A stretch of 7,208 bases of DNA from Ruminococcaceae bacterium UBA6413 (GCA_002437415.1 DJPL01000075.1:9332-16539); one strand, 5' to 3'; positions 1 through 6,187 are shown, numbered from the stretch's first letter. The notes: a model not told the origin generated them from the letters alone. Numbers and translations are program-made.

Positions 1-132
1 GAAACCGTGATAATCAGCGAGGAAGCGCTTCCCGAAGCCAAAATCAAGGAAGTTTTACAGCCCACGGGCTATGAGCTCAAAGGCATATCGAGCGAGCCTT
101 ACGAAAAGAAGGGACTTTTCGGAAGAAAGTAA
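1..132 (+). CDS. C-terminal end of a small protein, probably heavy-metal-associated (HMA-like) domain protein; 5' end outside window
   Basis: An open frame runs from the first base to TAA at 130-132, giving 43 residues that start ETVIISEEALPEAKIKEVLQ and end in GLFGRK. The pattern of a beta strand (TVIIS), a helix (PEAKIKEVLQ) and then GYELKGI looks like the last strand-helix-strand part of a ferredoxin-like HMA fold. The tail SEPYEKKGLFGRK resembles that of small clostridial HMA-domain proteins as I remember them. Any metal-binding CxxC motif would lie in the missing N-terminal part, so metal binding cannot be confirmed. The gene converges with the minus-strand cyclophilin operon and is closed by the strong terminator that begins 14 bases after its stop. 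Reading frame and end are secure; the family is a moderate guess. Confidence 0.6.
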   Translation, partial: ETVIISEEALPEAKIKEVLQPTGYELKGISSEPYEKKGLFGRK

Positions 133-146
133 TCCTGGCTAGACAT

Positions 147-197
147 AACCGTGCCGCAGGTAGGCTGATCCTTTACCTGCGGCACGGTTTTTGTTTT
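147..197 (+). terminator. Strong intrinsic terminator of the + strand HMA-like gene
   Basis: Bases 147-162 pair perfectly with 174-189 (16 bp, GC-rich core GTGCCGCAGG) around an 11-base loop. The run TTTTTGTTTT (188-197) overlaps the end of the stem. The T-tract is only on the + side, so it serves the + strand gene ending at 132. Confidence 0.93.
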
Positions 198-216
198 GGA
201 CAGAATACCCGTCAGA

Positions 217-235
217 GCAGTCGCAGACTGCTTTT
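217..235 (+). other. Small hairpin with short T-run
   Basis: GCAGTC (217-222), a 3-base loop and GACTGC (226-231) are followed by TTTT (232-235). It could be a weak back-up terminator for the + strand gene, but the stem is short and it may have no function. Confidence 0.3.
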
Positions 236-258
236 ATGCGAGGCTCCGATAGCAAACC

Positions 259-292
259 GAGCCCCCTGATTTGAACTCAAATCAGGGGGCTC
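259..292 (-). terminator. Intrinsic terminator-like hairpin ending the cyclophilin operon
   Basis: Bases 259-272 pair perfectly with 279-292 (14 bp, with a run of five G:C pairs) around the loop GAACTC. It lies 27 bases past the stop of the active-type cyclophilin gene on the minus strand. The following minus-strand sequence has only a short T stretch (GGTTTG), so the U-tract is weak. It sits between convergent genes and could also slow + strand read-through. Confidence 0.72.
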
Positions 293-319
293 TGCTGTCT
301 GTCATATTGTGTTATGTAC

Positions 320-1246
320 TTATTCCGACTGTGTTGTCGAGGATTCGGGGGCGGGTGTTTCCTCCGCTGTCGTAACCTCTGCGGGGGTCGTTGCGGCAGA
401 AGGTCTGATGCTCTTTCTTGTCGTAGTAGTAGCCTCCGTTTCGGTTATTGTCGGGATAGTCGCGATCTCGATTTTCTTGATTACAACCGAAACGGCGGGC
501 TTTGATGCAATGCCCTGTTCGTCATCTATCGTGTTTCCTGAGGAAACCTCAACTTCGCTTATCTTGTCAAGAAAATCAAGCCCCTCAATAGCCTGACCGA
601 ATATCGTGTAGTTGCCGTCAATGCTGAATACACCGCCGTTTGAGAGGTATTTCGCTTTTACGTCATCGGGGGCAGCATTGAGCTTTGAAAGGTAGTCGGT
701 GTATGTCTTTTTATCCTCTTCTGTCAGCCTGTCCTTGTATTCGTCAAGGTCTGACGAGATATTCTCGGCTGTTTTTGCTATGTCAAAGGGTGTCTTGTTA
801 TTGATTATAAAGAACTGGCTGTTGATGCCGTCGCTGCTTTCCGCATAGCCGAGTGCACCGTAATACGCTCTCATACGGTCGTTTGTTTCACGCGGGATCT
901 CGGTCTTATCGGCAGTAGTTCCGCCTGTGCCGTTTCCTCTGAGTGAGCCGCCCTGTATCATAAAGTCCTTTATAACCCTGTGAATGGTCTTGCCGTCGTA
1001 ATAGCCGCTCTGAGCAAGCTTTACAAAGTTGTCAACGCCCTTAGGAGCGACCTCGGGGAACAGCTTGAAGCGTATCTTGCCTGTTTCCTCGCCTATCTGT
1101 ATTGTCATTTCGGCAAGAGTGTCGCCCGGACCTACAGTTATCTCTGCGGTGTTATCATTTTTCTGTGAGCTACAGCCGCTTGCCGTTATCATAGCCGCTG
1201 CCAGCGTTATCGCCGCCGCAGCCTTGCATAAAGACCTAAACCTCAT
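320..1246 (-). CDS. Lipoprotein peptidyl-prolyl cis-trans isomerase, cyclophilin type (active-site residues kept)
   Basis: Predicted cyclophilin that catalyses cis-trans isomerisation of X-Pro bonds, anchored outside the cytoplasmic membrane. From ATG 1246 it is 308 residues. A signal peptide with MRFR and an Ala-rich core leads to the lipobox TASGC, with Cys25 as the lipidated residue. The cyclophilin domain covers about 45-260: HRVIKDFMIQGG (89-100) keeps the catalytic Arg90 and the Phe/Met/Gln that follow, then come NSQFFI (142-147) and the FGQ strand (216-218). About 45 extra charged, helical residues lie between NSQFFI and FGQ compared with human cyclophilin A. The last 45 residues are a low-complexity Thr/Ala/Glu/Ser tail. 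A longer frame starts at GTG 1264, but only ATG 1246 has a spaced AAAGGA (1256-1261). It is second in an operon, 33 bases after the degenerate paralogue. Confidence 0.92.
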   Translation of the reverse strand: MRFRSLCKAAAAITLAAAMITASGCSSQKNDNTAEITVGPGDTLAEMTIQIGEETGKIRFKLFPEVAPKGVDNFVKLAQSGYYDGKTIHRVIKDFMIQGGSLRGNGTGGTTADKTEIPRETNDRMRAYYGALGYAESSDGINSQFFIINNKTPFDIAKTAENISSDLDEYKDRLTEEDKKTYTDYLSKLNAAPDDVKAKYLSNGGVFSIDGNYTIFGQAIEGLDFLDKISEVEVSSGNTIDDEQGIASKPAVSVVIKKIEIATIPTITETEATTTTRKSIRPSAATTPAEVTTAEETPAPESSTTQSE

Positions 1247-1255
1247 TTTATCGGT

Positions 1256-1261
1256 TCCTTT
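1256..1261 (-). promoter_or_regulatory. Ribosome binding site deciding the start at ATG 1246
   Basis: AAAGGA on the minus strand, 9 bases before ATG 1246. It overlaps the alternative GTG start at 1264, which has no purine-rich site of its own upstream. This favours the shorter protein. Confidence 0.75.
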
Positions 1262-1279
1262 CACCGTTACGATTTGTTA

Positions 1280-2146
1280 TCAGTTTGCCGATGTTGCCTC
1301 GGCTACACTGCTTGTCGTGCCGTTTGATTCGTTCCGGAGCTTTTCGATTTCTTCCGCCGAAAGATACTTATCCGATGTCGGTTCTTCTATCGTGAACTTG
1401 CCGTCCTCATAGGTATCGAGCGTTACTTTTACTATCTTCAGCTCTTCAAGCGGCTTCATATTCGACTTGTCGGAGTCGGCCCACAGTATCTTGTCGAGCA
1501 CGTCAAAGCCGTTTATAACCTGACCGAATACCGTATAAGTACCCGCGAAGCCGGGAACGCTTCCTCTCTTTTCGAATGCGTTTATAAGCTCTTCGGGTAT
1601 TACCTGAGCGCTTGTTTCCTGATTTGTATAGCCTCTGAGCTCCTTCTTGTCTTCTTCGGTTATCTCAAGAGCGCCTGTGAAGAAGAAACGGCTGTCGGAG
1701 TAGCCCTGCTGTGAGCTGTAGCCTAAAAGAGCACCCTTGAAAGGCCAGAGATTTACGGAGCACTCGTTTTCGATGTACTTGCCGTCATCGGTGATACCTT
1801 CCGTGCCTTCATCGTTTGAAGCACCCGTTATTGCGTATATGCCCTTTTGTAAAGCGAAGAACGGCTTTCCGTCATAGAAGCCTTCCTCTGCGCGCTTCTT
1901 GAAGTTTGCTACCGTATTGGGGGCAAATTCCGCATAAAGTACGGCAGTTATCGTGCCGACATTGGTTTCTATTATTGCAACGTCCTGACCGTCTGCGGGC
2001 TTATCGAGCTGAATAAGGTTCATTTGTGTAAAGTCGTAGCTTCCGAGTGCGTTTGTGGTCTGACCGCCGAGCATTGAACAGCCCGAGAATGCCGCTATAG
2101 CCGTTATTCCTGCCAGTACTGCCGCTATTTTTCTTTTAAAATTCAA
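1280..2146 (-). CDS. Cyclophilin-like lipoprotein with degenerate active site
   Basis: From TTG 2146 it is 288 residues. The signal peptide MNFKRKIAAVLAGITAIAAF is followed by SGC, with Cys23 as the likely lipid anchor. The fold is recognisable: VAIIETNVGTITAVLYAEFA, APNTVANFKKRAEEGFYDGK (76-94), FFF (154-156) and YTVFGQVINGFDVLDKI (204-220) match cyclophilin strands and helices. The catalytic HRVIxxFMIQGG segment is replaced by FALQKGIYAITGAS (97-110), so the Arg position is Ala98. The SQFF segment reads SRFF (152-155). Isomerase activity is therefore doubtful; peptide binding or a chaperone role is an inference. The insert before the FGQ strand shares EEDKK with the downstream paralogue, so the pair probably arose by duplication. 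It is the promoter-proximal gene of the pair and ends in tandem TGA-TAA stops. Confidence 0.85.
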   Translation of the reverse strand: MNFKRKIAAVLAGITAIAAFSGCSMLGGQTTNALGSYDFTQMNLIQLDKPADGQDVAIIETNVGTITAVLYAEFAPNTVANFKKRAEEGFYDGKPFFALQKGIYAITGASNDEGTEGITDDGKYIENECSVNLWPFKGALLGYSSQQGYSDSRFFFTGALEITEEDKKELRGYTNQETSAQVIPEELINAFEKRGSVPGFAGTYTVFGQVINGFDVLDKILWADSDKSNMKPLEELKIVKVTLDTYEDGKFTIEEPTSDKYLSAEEIEKLRNESNGTTSSVAEATSAN

Positions 2147-2154
2147 TTTTTTAT

Positions 2155-2160
2155 TCCTTT
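2155..2160 (-). promoter_or_regulatory. Ribosome binding site deciding a TTG start at 2146
   Basis: AAAGGA on the minus strand, 8 bases before TTG 2146. The protein from TTG begins directly with a textbook signal peptide. The longer GTG 2191 start would add 15 residues ahead of it and lies inside a leader hairpin. The sequence TGAAAGGA is also found before the paralogue's start. Confidence 0.7.
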
Positions 2161-2183
2161 CAACTATGAATATATGCTTTTGC

Positions 2184-2205
2184 AAAAACACCGCCTTTTG
2201 GGCGG
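2184..2205 (-). other. Small leader hairpin followed by a T-run (possible attenuator)
   Basis: On the minus strand CCGCC (2205-2201) pairs with GGCGG (2195-2191) across a 5-base loop. TTTTT follows at 2188-2184. It falls in the transcribed leader between the promoter and the TTG start. The stem is only 5 bp, so premature termination is possible but unproven. Confidence 0.35.
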
Positions 2206-2225
2206 AAATTTCTGCTTATTCTATT

Positions 2226-2254
2226 ATTATAATTCACGCCGCCCGAAAAGTCAA
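2226..2254 (-). promoter_or_regulatory. Sigma-A type promoter of the cyclophilin operon
   Basis: Minus-strand TTGACT (2254-2249), a 17-base spacer and TATAAT (2231-2226). This is near-perfect consensus with ideal spacing. Transcription should begin near 2219, about 73 bases before the TTG start. No terminator is evident between nadA and this promoter, so read-through from nadA may add to it. Confidence 0.88.
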
Positions 2255-2298
2255 GCAGACATATTATCACAGACTTATTATAAGCCGTATACCGACGG

Positions 2299-3216
2299 TT
2301 AGTCGCCGAGTCTTAACATTTCATCTATACAACGCTTAGCACCGAGCCTTACGTCCTCGTCAAGCTCAATAACCTCGCCTGCCGTGCCGCATACGCAGTT
2401 GTAAACCGTTGCAAGGTTTGTAAGGTGCATATTGTGACAGACACAGTCCTTTGACAAGGGATAGAACTTTTTGTCGGGCTCGTCAAAGCTTAAATGCTCG
2501 ACAATGCTGTTTTCCGTACCGATTATAAATTCTTTCGCGTCGCTCTTTTTGGCGTAGTTCATAATGCCTGTTGTACTGCCTGCATAGTCTGCAAGCGCAG
2601 TTACCGCGGGAGCACACTCGGGGTGAACGAGCAGGAGAGCGTCGGGGTGCTGTGCCTTTGCCTTTTCAACGTCCTTTACCGTCATACGCAGATGCGTGGG
2701 ACAGCCTCCGCTTACAAGCTTGAACATCTTATCGGGGCACTGCTTCTGAACAAAATCGCCGAGGTTGCAGTCGGGTATGAAGAGTATCTTGTCGCTGTCA
2801 AGCTTTTTGACTATTTTCACCGCACTTGATGAAGTAACGCATACATCGCACACGGTCTTAAGCTCTGAGGTCGTGTTTATGTAAGCTACTACCTTGTAGT
2901 CGGGATACATTTCCTTAAGCTGTGAGATGAGATCCTTATCCATCTGCTCAGCCATAGGACATCCCGCGTTGCTGTCGGATAAAATTACTTTTTTCTGAGG
3001 TGAGAGTATTTTGACTGTTTCAGCCATAAAGCGCACACCGCACATAAGCACTGTGCTCTGAGGTGCTTTTGCCGCCATCTGACTGAGTGCAAAAGAGTCG
3101 CCCACAAAATCGGCAACGTCCAATATATCCTGACGCTGATATGCGTGCGCCAGAATGCATATATCCTTTTCTTTCTTTATCCTCAGGATCTCGTCCTGCA
3201 TTTCTCTTACTGTCAT
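2299..3216 (-). CDS. nadA: Quinolinate synthase A
   Basis: Cytoplasmic [4Fe-4S] enzyme that condenses iminoaspartate with dihydroxyacetone phosphate to quinolinate in de novo NAD synthesis. At 305 residues it matches the short form of the family. Family motifs appear in order: AHAYQ (23-27), GDSFALS (39-45), CGVRFMAETVKIL (59-71), DSNAGCPMA (81-89), INTTSELK (113-120), PDCNLG (148-153), GGCPTHLR (170-177), HPEC (198-201), STTGIMNY (214-221), IGTEN (232-236) and CHNMHLTNL (260-268). The three cluster ligands expected from characterised NadA are Cys86, Cys172 and Cys260. ATG 3216 has AAAGGG 7 bases upstream. Its partners nadB (iminoaspartate source) and nadC are not adjacent, although they often are. 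It has its own promoter and a long leader. Confidence 0.97.
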   Translation of the reverse strand: MTVREMQDEILRIKKEKDICILAHAYQRQDILDVADFVGDSFALSQMAAKAPQSTVLMCGVRFMAETVKILSPQKKVILSDSNAGCPMAEQMDKDLISQLKEMYPDYKVVAYINTTSELKTVCDVCVTSSSAVKIVKKLDSDKILFIPDCNLGDFVQKQCPDKMFKLVSGGCPTHLRMTVKDVEKAKAQHPDALLLVHPECAPAVTALADYAGSTTGIMNYAKKSDAKEFIIGTENSIVEHLSFDEPDKKFYPLSKDCVCHNMHLTNLATVYNCVCGTAGEVIELDEDVRLGAKRCIDEMLRLGD

Positions 3217-3350
3217 TGTTTGTCCCTTTCTTAAGAAGCGGATTTGCTATTCCGTTTTATATCTGAGGTCGTTATACCGCCGAACAAATCGGTTTAAGCC
3301 GACAGGCGGTACACCGTTTTTTTGCCGAAAGGCAAATGAGATCTGCGTCT
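3217..3350 (-). promoter_or_regulatory. Long structured 5' leader of nadA
   Basis: About 134 bases separate the predicted transcription start from the nadA ATG. Three dyads are visible. TTTGCC/GGCAAA forms a 6-bp stem with a 4-base loop near 3321-3336. TACCGCC (3311-3305 on the minus strand) pairs with GGCGGTA (3281-3275), 7 bp, and encloses a nested TCGG/CCGA stem (3302-3289). The perfect 10-base palindrome TTCTTAAGAA (3228-3237) touches the Shine-Dalgarno AAAGGG. These could form a metabolite-sensing or protein-binding leader. I do not recognise a named riboswitch class. Confidence 0.5.
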
Positions 3351-3356
3351 GAAAAT

Positions 3357-3385
3357 ATTATACCTTTTTTTGTGGTTATCGTCAA
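3357..3385 (-). promoter_or_regulatory. Sigma-A type promoter of nadA
   Basis: Minus-strand TTGACG (3385-3380), a 17-base spacer containing AAAAAAA, and TATAAT (3362-3357). The -35 box begins two bases after the T-tract of the upstream operon's terminator. The two signals are packed side by side without overlap. Confidence 0.85.
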
Positions 3386-3386
3386 G

Positions 3387-3419
3387 TAAAAAGCCACACT
3401 TCGTTTTAAAAGTGTGGCT
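3387..3419 (-). terminator. Intrinsic terminator of the regulator-Hpt operon
   Basis: AGCCACACTT (3419-3410 on the minus strand) pairs perfectly with AAGTGTGGCT (3401-3392) around an 8-base loop. TTTTT follows (3392-3388). It starts 11 bases past the Hpt stop codon and separates the signalling operon from nadA. Confidence 0.9.
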
Positions 3420-3430
3420 GTTATCTGTTA

Positions 3431-3775
3431 TCAAAGCTGCTTTATAGCGAGAACCGAGCTTTCGTAATTGGCTTTCAGCTCTTCGAGCATATCGGCAGTC
3501 GTTTCGTCCGTCTTGTTGCGCAGTGCTTCGGTTACTTCATATGCCGATTTGTACAGCTTATCAAGTCCGAGATTAAGGCAAAGTCCTTTGAGTGTATGAG
3601 CGGCACGGAAAGCCGTTTCATAGTCCTTTGCTTCAAGAGCCGTGAAAATATCGTTGTAGCTTGTATCTTCGGTGAACTTGCCGAGATATTTTGTTATCAT
3701 CTTATCGTTCATCAGTCTTGAAAGCACATCGGTATAGCTTCCTCCGAGTGCCTTGTAGCATTCTTCAAGTGTCAT
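3431..3775 (-). CDS. Stand-alone histidine phosphotransfer (Hpt) protein
   Basis: A 114-residue all-helical protein with the Hpt signature AAHTLKGLCLNLGL (58-71); His60 is the predicted phosphorylated residue. The spacing of helices around it and the size fit the four-helix Hpt fold of ArcB and YPD1 type relays. It has no kinase, receiver or membrane part and should act in the cytoplasm, passing phosphate between receiver domains. Its ATG overlaps the regulator's TGA as ATGA, and a strong AAGGAGG lies 4 bases upstream, so the two proteins should be made together in a coupled way. The natural partner is the REC domain of that regulator, but this is inferred from context. Tandem TGA-TAA stops close the gene. 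Confidence 0.93.
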   Translation of the reverse strand: MTLEECYKALGGSYTDVLSRLMNDKMITKYLGKFTEDTSYNDIFTALEAKDYETAFRAAHTLKGLCLNLGLDKLYKSAYEVTEALRNKTDETTADMLEELKANYESSVLAIKQL

Positions 3776-6180
3776 TTTTCCTCCTTTGAGGCGTTTTTAT
3801 CAATATACATAAGTCTGTCCGCCTCGGCTAACGCTTTTTCTATCGGCTGTATGCCGTACACACCGCCGATAGCGGCAGTGCAATTTATATCGGGATAATC
3901 TTCAAGCTTTATCTCAGATATGCTTTTCTTTATCTCTTTAAGCTTTTGATAGAATATCTTTTGAGGGATATTGGTCATCAGCAGTACAAATTCATCACCG
4001 CCCAGACGTATAAGGATATCACTGCTTCTTATGCAGCTCCTGATGCTCTCGCACACCGCTTTCAGCACACAGTCGCCTGCGGCGTGTCCGTAACGGTCGT
4101 TTATCGCCTTGAAGTCGTTTGCGTCAAGCATTGCGACTGCGTCTATGTACCGCATTGACTTGGTCTGCTCTTCATAATAACGGCGGTTGTATGCGCCTGT
4201 CAGTGCATCGTGATACAGCTGACGGTTGTAGTTCACTATATTATCCATAAAGTCGGTCTTGCCGTATGCGCCGAGCAGTACACCGTCTTTATCCTTATAT
4301 ATCATTTCGAGTATGAACGGCTTACCGCTTATCTCAACGTACTTTGATATGATCTGATATATGCTGTCATCGGCAAATTCGAGCTTGCTCATCTGACCGC
4401 GCTTTTCAAAGGCCTTAGCCGACACACAGTTTTTACAACGCTGTGTCTTGCCCCATATGGCATAGCATTTCTGACCGCGGCAGACATCGATCATATCCTC
4501 GTTGCCCTCTTTACAACCGGATCGTACCACTTCATTATCGGTTATATCCACCAGTCTTACAACGTCAAATACATTCGTAAGCCTGTTTATTGTTTCTCTT
4601 ATCTCGCCGTCCTCATCGGTACTGATCCTGTATTCGGGGTGTACTATTGCAAGCTCACGGTCATTGATGTCTATTATCCTGCCGAGAATGCCTGTGTACT
4701 GCGGGTGCTCCTCATTGCTCCAGAGAGTTCGTATGCGTATTTCGTACCATCGTTTCTGCCCTGTCAGATCAAGCTGTATCTTCATTTTGACTAAGGGAGC
4801 GGAGGGGGTTGCGGTCCTTATAACGGCAATCATATTGTTTATGGTATCTTCGCCGATGAAGTCCTGCCTTAGCCCTTTCGGGTGCATTGTGGTTTCCTGA
4901 AGCCCGAGCAGATCTGCGCCGTGCCCGGTAAGTCTGAGTACATCGAGAATAGCGTCATATTCAAATTGTATCTCGCCTGAGTCGTCTGAAAAGAAGTTCC
5001 AGCGTTCTCTTGCGGATATCGGCATATGAGAGCTGAAATTGACCTTTTCGGAAGAAACCTTGTTTTCGACCAGCTCCTCGGTAGCACGCAAAAGAAGTCT
5101 GTCGTCCTGTGTATTGTCAAGCTTATCCGTAAGCTCGGCAAGTATCTGACTTTCACACTCTTTAAGACACTCGAGAAGCAGTGGGTTGAAAGCACCGCAT
5201 TGACCGTCAAGTATCATTTCCATCGCTTTTTTGTGGGAGTAAGCCTTCTTATAGCATCTGTTGCTTGTCAGAGCGTCATATACATCGGCAAGAGCCGTTA
5301 CCTGTGCGGCTATCGGTATCTCCTCGCCTTTAAGCCCGTCAGGATAGCCTCTGCCGTCATATCTTTCATGATGCCAGCGGCATATTTCGTAAGCCTTATC
5401 AAAAAGCGGATAGTTATGCGTTTCGTGCAGATCGTGTAGCATTTCCGCGCCGATGACCGAATGCGTTTTCATTATCTCAAATTCTTCGGCTGTCAGTTTT
5501 CCCGGCTTATTGAGAATATAGTCATCAATCGATATTTTTCCGATATCATGCAGGGAAGAGGCGGTGCTTATCAGAAGCAGATCGTTTTCCGTAAGGTGAT
5601 ACTTATCGGTTTTTTCTGTCAGCTTTTGCAGAAGGATAGCCGTAAGCTGTTTTATATGATGGACGTGCATACCGCTTTCACCGTTTCTGAACTCGACTAT
5701 GTGAGCCAGAACGTTTATCATCATACGGTTGTTTTTTTCGTTTTCATAAACCTGCTCTTCAAGCGCGCCGAGCAGTTTTTTCTGCTTGCGGTACAGCATA
5801 AGAGTGTTTGAAACGCGCTTGTGAATGACAAAGCTGTCGAACGGTCTGCGGACATAGTCCGTAATTCCGAGCTCATAGGCCTTGCGTATGAAGCTGCGTG
5901 ATGTTTCGGTAGATATCATTATTACAGGAGTATCGTCCAACCAGTGATATTGCTTCATTACTTCAAGTACGCCGAAGCCGTCCATCACCGGCATTATTAT
6001 ATCAAGCAGTACAAGGTCAATATCGTACAGGTGTTCTTTAAGAATATTCAGTGCTTCCTCACCGTTTGCCGCTTCTGTTATATCGTAATCATCTATCAGC
6101 ATATCGCTGAGCATCTCGCGGTTTATCGCAGAGTCGTCAACAATCAGTATCCGGGCACTTTTCTGTTTTGAACTGCTCAC
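3772..6180 (-). CDS. Response regulator with REC, HD-GYP, PAS, Cys-sensor and GGDEF domains (bifunctional cyclic-di-GMP enzyme)
   Basis: An 802-residue soluble regulator. REC (10-125): acidic pair Asp15/Asp16, phospho-acceptor Asp60 in LLDIIMP and Ser90, but the usual Lys before Pro-Phe is Arg112. HD-GYP (150-345): His172, HD (211-212), His240, HHERYDGRGYP (270-280) and Asp299 in LADVYDALTS, so a full metal-binding set of a cyclic-di-GMP phosphodiesterase. PAS-like region (390-507), ending in RWYEIRIRTL and GRIIDIND. A second sensor-like region (525-645) contains C567-x4-C572-x9-C582-x2-C585. GGDEF (655-798): DALTGAYNRR, Asp686, GGDEF (727-731) and an inhibitory RSSD site at 718-721, five residues upstream. 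Both enzymes look intact. Start is GTG 6180 with AAGGGGTG upstream. It is co-translated with the Hpt protein. Confidence 0.93.
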   Translation of the reverse strand: MSSSKQKSARILIVDDSAINREMLSDMLIDDYDITEAANGEEALNILKEHLYDIDLVLLDIIMPVMDGFGVLEVMKQYHWLDDTPVIMISTETSRSFIRKAYELGITDYVRRPFDSFVIHKRVSNTLMLYRKQKKLLGALEEQVYENEKNNRMMINVLAHIVEFRNGESGMHVHHIKQLTAILLQKLTEKTDKYHLTENDLLLISTASSLHDIGKISIDDYILNKPGKLTAEEFEIMKTHSVIGAEMLHDLHETHNYPLFDKAYEICRWHHERYDGRGYPDGLKGEEIPIAAQVTALADVYDALTSNRCYKKAYSHKKAMEMILDGQCGAFNPLLLECLKECESQILAELTDKLDNTQDDRLLLRATEELVENKVSSEKVNFSSHMPISARERWNFFSDDSGEIQFEYDAILDVLRLTGHGADLLGLQETTMHPKGLRQDFIGEDTINNMIAVIRTATPSAPLVKMKIQLDLTGQKRWYEIRIRTLWSNEEHPQYTGILGRIIDINDRELAIVHPEYRISTDEDGEIRETINRLTNVFDVVRLVDITDNEVVRSGCKEGNEDMIDVCRGQKCYAIWGKTQRCKNCVSAKAFEKRGQMSKLEFADDSIYQIISKYVEISGKPFILEMIYKDKDGVLLGAYGKTDFMDNIVNYNRQLYHDALTGAYNRRYYEEQTKSMRYIDAVAMLDANDFKAINDRYGHAAGDCVLKAVCESIRSCIRSSDILIRLGGDEFVLLMTNIPQKIFYQKLKEIKKSISEIKLEDYPDINCTAAIGGVYGIQPIEKALAEADRLMYIDKNASKEEK
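3780..3786 (-). promoter_or_regulatory. Strong Shine-Dalgarno of the Hpt gene inside the regulator's end
   Basis: AAGGAGG on the minus strand, 4 bases before ATG 3775, lies within the last codons of the regulator (KEEK). With the ATGA overlap it supports coupled yet efficient translation of the Hpt protein. Confidence 0.8.
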
Positions 6181-6187
6181 AATATCA

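Noticed and set aside
309..596. A 95-codon + strand open frame with Val/Ser-rich sequence
   Set aside because: It is the antisense of the low-complexity Thr/Ala tail of the cyclophilin gene and has no ribosome binding site.
1247..1264. GTG 1264 as start of the active-type cyclophilin
   Set aside because: No ribosome binding site before it, while ATG 1246 has AAAGGA at 9 bases and yields a cleaner signal peptide.
2147..2191. GTG 2191 as start of the degenerate cyclophilin
   Set aside because: It lies in the leader hairpin, has no ribosome binding site and would put 15 extra residues before a normal signal peptide.
4869..5210. A 113-codon minus-strand frame inside the regulator
   Set aside because: Out of frame with the clear PAS/HD-GYP coding sequence, and without family resemblance.
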